From NCBI GenBank assembly GCA_963681505.1, contig OY811975.1, positions 6,439,490 through 6,503,489 on the forward strand: DNA of 64,000 nt, given 5' to 3'. Shown here one piece after another: positions 59,111 through 64,000 of this stretch (positions are counted from its first letter, which is position 1; every line of letters starts with the position of its first letter). Both the position numbers and the translations under genes were made by a program. The DNA is from Eunapius fragilis (Eukaryota > Porifera > Demospongiae > Spongillida > Spongillidae). Below the pieces are notes generated by a model. That model was not told the DNA's origin. It made no database searches and was given only the letters and a program-made list of their open reading frames with translations.

Positions 59111-62100
59111 ACTGGCGGACGGAGGGGGGGGGGGGGGGGGGGGTTGGGGGGTTTGCAACCCCCCCTCCCCCCTTTTGGTCTATTACATAACATGCAGAAT
59201 AATTAACCACATATCAATGTCATTTAACCAAAATTTATTGCGTACAAAAATGGCAGCGAAATTTAGAGATGAAATTACGAGATGCTCTGTAGGTTGTATG
59301 AAAATACCGTCATTGTTCAAAACGTGAGCGGGATTACTACAGCCAGTGGTTCAACAAAACATTGCCTGCCACTGTTGCGATGGCAATTGTGGCTATGCAG
59401 AGCGTTGCGTGCAGTTGTGGCTTCTGTGGTTTGTAATGGAACCATATCAATGCACCATAAAATACATCTATGTATAATGTTTTAGGGTGACAGAAACACT
59501 AGATGTCAATCACCCCCCTGCGAAGAAATTTTGTGGACCCATCACAGAAAAGGTTACAGCTGAATCCATGCAGTGCAAAATCAATGGTGAAATCTAATCA
59601 GATGTGATCAAGCCGCCAGTAGTGCCTTCTCATTTGGAGTTCATAGAAACAGCTGAGTCACATGTGGCGATTGTCCCTATCAGTTCTCCTTCAATCAATT
59701 CTGTCCAAAACGAACAAGCTGGTCCATCTCATTGTCTGCAGGTTGTTGCAGCAACTAGTGTTGACCTTGGAATAGTGGTGCAAGCAGCACAATGCTGTTG
59801 GGGTACACTGAGACGCTTAGTAAGTGAGTTGTCATATGCACAAAGGATGCAATATCTTTCATGTCACACTAAGCCTGCCACCGGCGTTGCTCTTCATTCA
59901 CACCCTGTCACTAAGGGTGGAAAGACATGGAAGGTAACATTTCAGCACAGGTGGATGGAGCAATTTCCATGGCTCTCATATAGCAGCATCCTTGAAGGAG
60001 GAATTTGTAAGCATCGCATCCTTTTCCCTGAACAACCAAAAGGAGGAGGTAGCCAAGGTGCTATACCAGATGTTCTTGTTCTTACAGTATATCAGAGTCC
60101 CTACAACAAGGCTCTTGGCAAGGATGGCATTCTTGTTTGCCATGAGAAAAGCATCATGTATTGCCATGCTACAAAACAAGCCGACTTAGTGTCAGAAATC
60201 CTGACTCGCGAATTGATGTACGTTTAATGGCACAAAGTGACCAGCAAGTGAAGGAAAATAATGAAATTCTGCGACAAATTGTAATGGCTGTTGAATTCAT
60301 TGCAAAGCAAGGATTAGCATTCCGAGGACACAGGGATGACAAAGTTGATTTTACTAATGAAGATATGAACCGAGGAAATTTCGTAGCAACCCTGCAGTTA
60401 ATGGCAAAAGAGAATAGTGTTCTTCAAAAACATCTGAAAAAGAAATGTAAAATACACAAGTAAAACCATACAAAATGATATCATTCACATATATGCAATG
60501 AAAATAAAGGAAAAATTAACTGGAGAGCTTTGAAGTCATAAACTTACCTTTCACCATTATAGCTGATGAATGCACAGATAGGCATTCAAACCAGGAAATA
60601 CTCCCTGTATGTGTGAGGTTTGTGAACTTGTCAACACCAAACGATCCTCACATAGAAGAATGCCTTGTTGACTTCATTCACCTCGAAAGAGCCACAGCCA
60701 CCGTTATAGCTAGTAAACTTTTGGAATCCCTGACCAGTGTTTCTCTCTCTCTCTCTCTCTCAATCCATCAAACATCCGAGGCCACGCCTATGATGGGGCT
60801 GCAGTAATGTCCTCCGAAAAAGCTGGGGTGCAAACCAAGATAAAAGAGGTGTCTCCATTAGCTTTTTATACTCACTGTTATTGTCACTGCTTAAACCTGT
60901 CACTTGCTTCCGCTTGTCAACTTCAAGAAATTCGCAATCCTATTGGTATAATAAATGAAGCTTTTCTTTTCTTACCAAATAGTGCAAAAAGGCTAAGATA
61001 TTTCGAACAAATTCTAGAAGTATATTTACCTACATGTTCACGAACTAAACTAGTGGGACTGTGCAAAACAAGGTGGGTGGAAAGGCACACTTGCTTTGAG
61101 GTGTTTCTTGAAATGTATGTGGCATTTGTAACATTTTTGGATGCCATGCTTCACCCACATCAACATCCTCAGTTAGGCACAAATGATACTTGGGATTGGG
61201 ATAGGGATACATTAGTAAAGGCCCAAGGAATGATGGCTGCACTAACAATGTTTCAAAACATTGCAGTGTTTATTATTACCAAGAACACTTTGGACATAGT
61301 AAAGGTTCTTTCAGTAAAATTGCAGAAGCGCGATCAAAATGTTCAAGAGGCATATGCAATGATAGATGATGTAATGAAGTCCCTCGAATCAACAAGGACA
61401 ACGATTGACACAGTTTTTGAATCATGGTATGATGAGGTCCTTAAATTGGCAAATGAAGCAGGAGCTACAGAATCTGTTCCTCGACTAACCACACTTCAGA
61501 GAAATAGAAGCAAAACACCTAGTAGCTGCCCAATGGAGCATTACAAAAGAACTGTTGCCATTCCATTTTTATACTATCTCTGTGGACAGATGGAGGAGCG
61601 ATTTAGAGGGGAAACACATCACACATGTTGTCTTTTCAGCCTTGTGCCATCAATACTGGTCACCACATCCATGCAGCCTGACAATATCTTAAACAACCTG
61701 TTAAAATGGGAAATTGATCTACCTTTCCCAAAGTCCCTTCCAAGTGAAGCTAGGCGATGGGAAGGATTGTGGAAAACCAAAACGTTGAATGAAAATAAAG
61801 AGCAGACCATTCCACATAATCTTCTTCAAGCACTAAGTGCATGTGACAGAGACTCATTTCCTAACATCCATCATCTTCTTTTAATTGCATGTATACTGCC
61901 AATCTCAAGTGCTGAGGCTGAACGCTCCTTCAGCTTGATGAAGTGGATCAAGACATGCACAAAGTCCATCATGACAGAGCAGCGTCTCAGTGATCTTGTA
62001 ATAATAGTCATGCACTTCTGTGAACGAATTTCAGTTGAAGAAGTCTGCAAAGCTTTCATCCAAGCACATCCAAGAAGAATGTATAAAGCTTCATTGTTTT

Positions 62101-62436
62101 TGGACTAAACCACTGTGAATTTTAATATGATACATTTTTCAATGTTTGTTCTATACAATTCAATGCCAATGATTATTTCATCAGAGCATGCTTTGATCCC
62201 CAGGTTCTGAGTTCCGATTTCTTCCTCTTTTTTTCAACAGTTTATCCACCCCTACCTTCACGTTTGAAGATTTATGCATGATCATGTTATCCATGTGCAT
62301 TTCTCATGCATGCATATACTTGTATCCTCCAAAAACTTCTGTGCTTCGCACAGGGGGGGCACACCCCTCCCACACCCCCTTCCCCCATGCTTTTGCCTCC
62401 AACCCCCTCTTTCATTAAATCCTGTATCCGCCACTG
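59111..62436 (+). mobile_element. Decayed hAT transposon
   Basis: Left end ACTGGCGGACGGAGGGG and right end AAATCCTGTATCCGCCACTG are inverted repeats of the CAGTGGCGGAT type. Flanks share only CATAT, so the target duplication is not resolved. Transposase remnants fill 59590-62108. A G18 run sits just inside the left end. Confidence 0.75.
59590..62108 (+). pseudogene. hAT transposase (TTF zinc finger, DUF4371-like), frameshifted
   Basis: 59604-60060 contains the TTF-type finger: GKTWKVTFQHRWMEQFPWLS, then GGICKHRILFPEQPKG. Frame changes follow near 60060 and 60165; 60180-60463 reads EILRQIVMAVEFIAKQGLAF and so on. The catalytic region is fragmentary (ADECTDRHSN near 60565). A long intact stretch 60807-62108 (433 codons) has YTHCYCHCLNLSLASAC, CKTRWVERHTCFEVF and the hAT end ISSAEAERSFSLMKWIKTCT. 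Similar to the 52-kDa-repressor/THAP0-like hAT group. The first catalytic region and several frames are damaged. Confidence 0.8.
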
Positions 62437-64000
62437 CATATGTTGAATTGGATGTCTACTATCCCTTAGTAATGATCCTACAAAAGCAGTACAGATTTCA
62501 AAGCAAAATTGTTATACTGCAGCCCATCGGTTGTAGAGGACCACCAACTTCCTGTTCCCAACAAGTTGCCTTGATTTAACAGTTAAAGCAAGATTTGCCA
62601 GAAGTATTATTTCAAATTTCTAACAAACTAAAGCTCATGACACATTATGAGTCAACACTATTATTAGCCAGCTATGAATAGAAAAAAAAATCGTGGTTTT
62701 ATTTGGTTGAATGCAACAGTTGCTATGGTTTGTCTGATCAAATCAATAGATTAAATGCATGAATATAATTATCACTATCAATCTGGTTCATAACTGAAAT
62801 AAAATGCGATGCACAAAGGTAACAATTGACAGGCTGAATGGTTGTGAACGTGTATAGCACACGTTAGCAGACAGTGTGCAGTCAGAGTGCAATCTAAAGA
62901 AATGACTTTTTAGCTCAGTTGCCGGAGATACAGATGAGAAAGAGTCAGCTAACAGATGCTCATGCTTCTAAACATGTGAAGATGGTTGAACTAGAGGTGG
63001 CATTTGAGAAAAGAAGATATACTTTTGTACACTCAAGAGTGGGTTTAACCGATTAATTCCTAAATATGGTTTGTTATGTAGTGTTTATTTGATCTTAAAC
63101 GTGGTCACAAAAATGTTTTGTGGCAGGAAGGGGTAATCAAACGATACCCGTGTTCATGAAGGATTTCAAATTGGTATAATCTTTCTGTGGTTTGTGGTCG
63201 CGTCCCCCAAAATACCTTGGTAGCTGTAAACAACTATTTGATGCCAATCTGAGGCTACAGGACTTAATCGGTTAAGTTTTACGTATGGACAACATATGTC
63301 ATTGTCTCTGCTGCTTCATGTCATATAGGATCTTTATCAAAGAAAAGCCTCTGTAATTTTATCGTGTCACATGTCTATTTTATAAATAAAATGCTTAACT
63401 TGATTCATTTTCTGAAAATACTATTGAAAGTGCATTTTTAACTAAACACTACATAAAAAAATAAATCCCTCCTGTAAAGTTGTAGACACTATGCCCATAT
63501 ACATTAATTAAAAAATTGGTAGATTTTTACTGCATTGATTTTTGATCTAAAAATGACAATTTTGATAAATTAATTTTAATTCTCCAACAACACTCATATG
63601 TATTAATCAATATGGTTAGTATTACATGAAAGTCTAAAGTCATTGTGACATTCCTAAGTAGCACTGCATCAATATAAACTTGTACTTGTAAGGTAGCACC
63701 TTATAAGGATCAAAATGGGCAGTGCATTTTAGAAGCTTTGAAGTTGCCTAATGTACATGTATACCAAGGGCATCTGAATTACAGCAAATTTTTGTTGCTG
63801 TAAGACCGATTGATGGTACCAAAGACCTATTGATGGTACCAAATATTTTAATGCACTGCTATTTTGTAATACCAACAATAATAGATGTATTGGCAGAGTA
63901 AAGCAATTCAATCTTTTTGATAGAGTACAACAACCAATGCCCGTACTAGTGGAGCTATCCATTGCAGTAAACAAAATGTGAGGATACTTCCACTAGCACG
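62437..64000. other. Right end of window, no gene recognised
   Basis: AT-rich. Contains a tandem (CT)ATTGATGGTACCAAA pair at 63803-63845. No exon with convincing coding content on either strand. Confidence 0.4.

Noticed and set aside
59604-62108. Domesticated host gene of the 52-kDa-repressor/THAP type
   Set aside because: Frameshifts break the finger and catalytic parts, and inverted repeats of a hAT element flank the region.

Overview
The window looks like intron-bearing, compact animal DNA that is heavily invaded by mobile elements. The best fit is an early-branching invertebrate such as a demosponge: introns of about 50-70 bp alongside kilobase ones, symmetric phase 1-1 extracellular exons, many kinds of non-LTR, Gypsy, DIRS and hAT elements, and AT-rich intergenic DNA full of CATGCATG/TACATGTA-like words. 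The species assignment is inference; no rRNA, tRNA or other marker gene is present.

Host genes. (1) A ten-exon plus-strand gene (4295-11447) encodes a secreted 992-residue protein with a vitellogenin_N-type lipid-transfer module, a lysine-rich amphipathic stretch and a cysteine-containing end. (2) Two plus-strand coding exons at 13855-14067 look like the start of a gene of unknown product. (3) A minus-strand multi-exon gene (about 17258-15410) carries a methyltransferase-like C-terminus but has two in-frame stops and one frameshift. An intron of this gene holds a tandem array of 13 perfect or near-perfect hairpins. (4) A minus-strand cell-surface receptor gene starts at 37597 (signal peptide, Ig domain, beta-sandwich-like exon, Ser/Pro linker at 32314). 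It may end in the transmembrane/tail exon at 25079-25305. A paralogous transmembrane/tail exon lies at 58257-58474.

Mobile elements, left to right: a restriction-like-endonuclease non-LTR element (1-2790); a hAT transposase remnant (2841-3305); a 3' fragment of the first family at 12290-12474; a 740-bp hAT-type MITE with 8-bp target duplication (14286-15025); decayed transposase-like sequence (17964-19000); a MITE and minisatellite cluster (21390-23850); a 283-bp foldback (24551-24834); an apparently intact hAT transposon (25518-28369); a DIRS-type tyrosine-recombinase fragment (28820-30040); a DDE transposase fragment (30758-31170); a CR1/Jockey-like LINE (43222-46008) split by a solo LTR; a minus-strand copy of the first family (46870-53550) split by a Gypsy element with LTRs and a 5-bp target duplication (48164-52658); two broken plus-strand Gypsy elements (53595-57860), one with an internal inversion; and a decayed hAT (59111-62436).

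The host genes do not form a pathway. The main organising theme is repeated insertion into introns and into older elements, which fixes a relative order of insertions.
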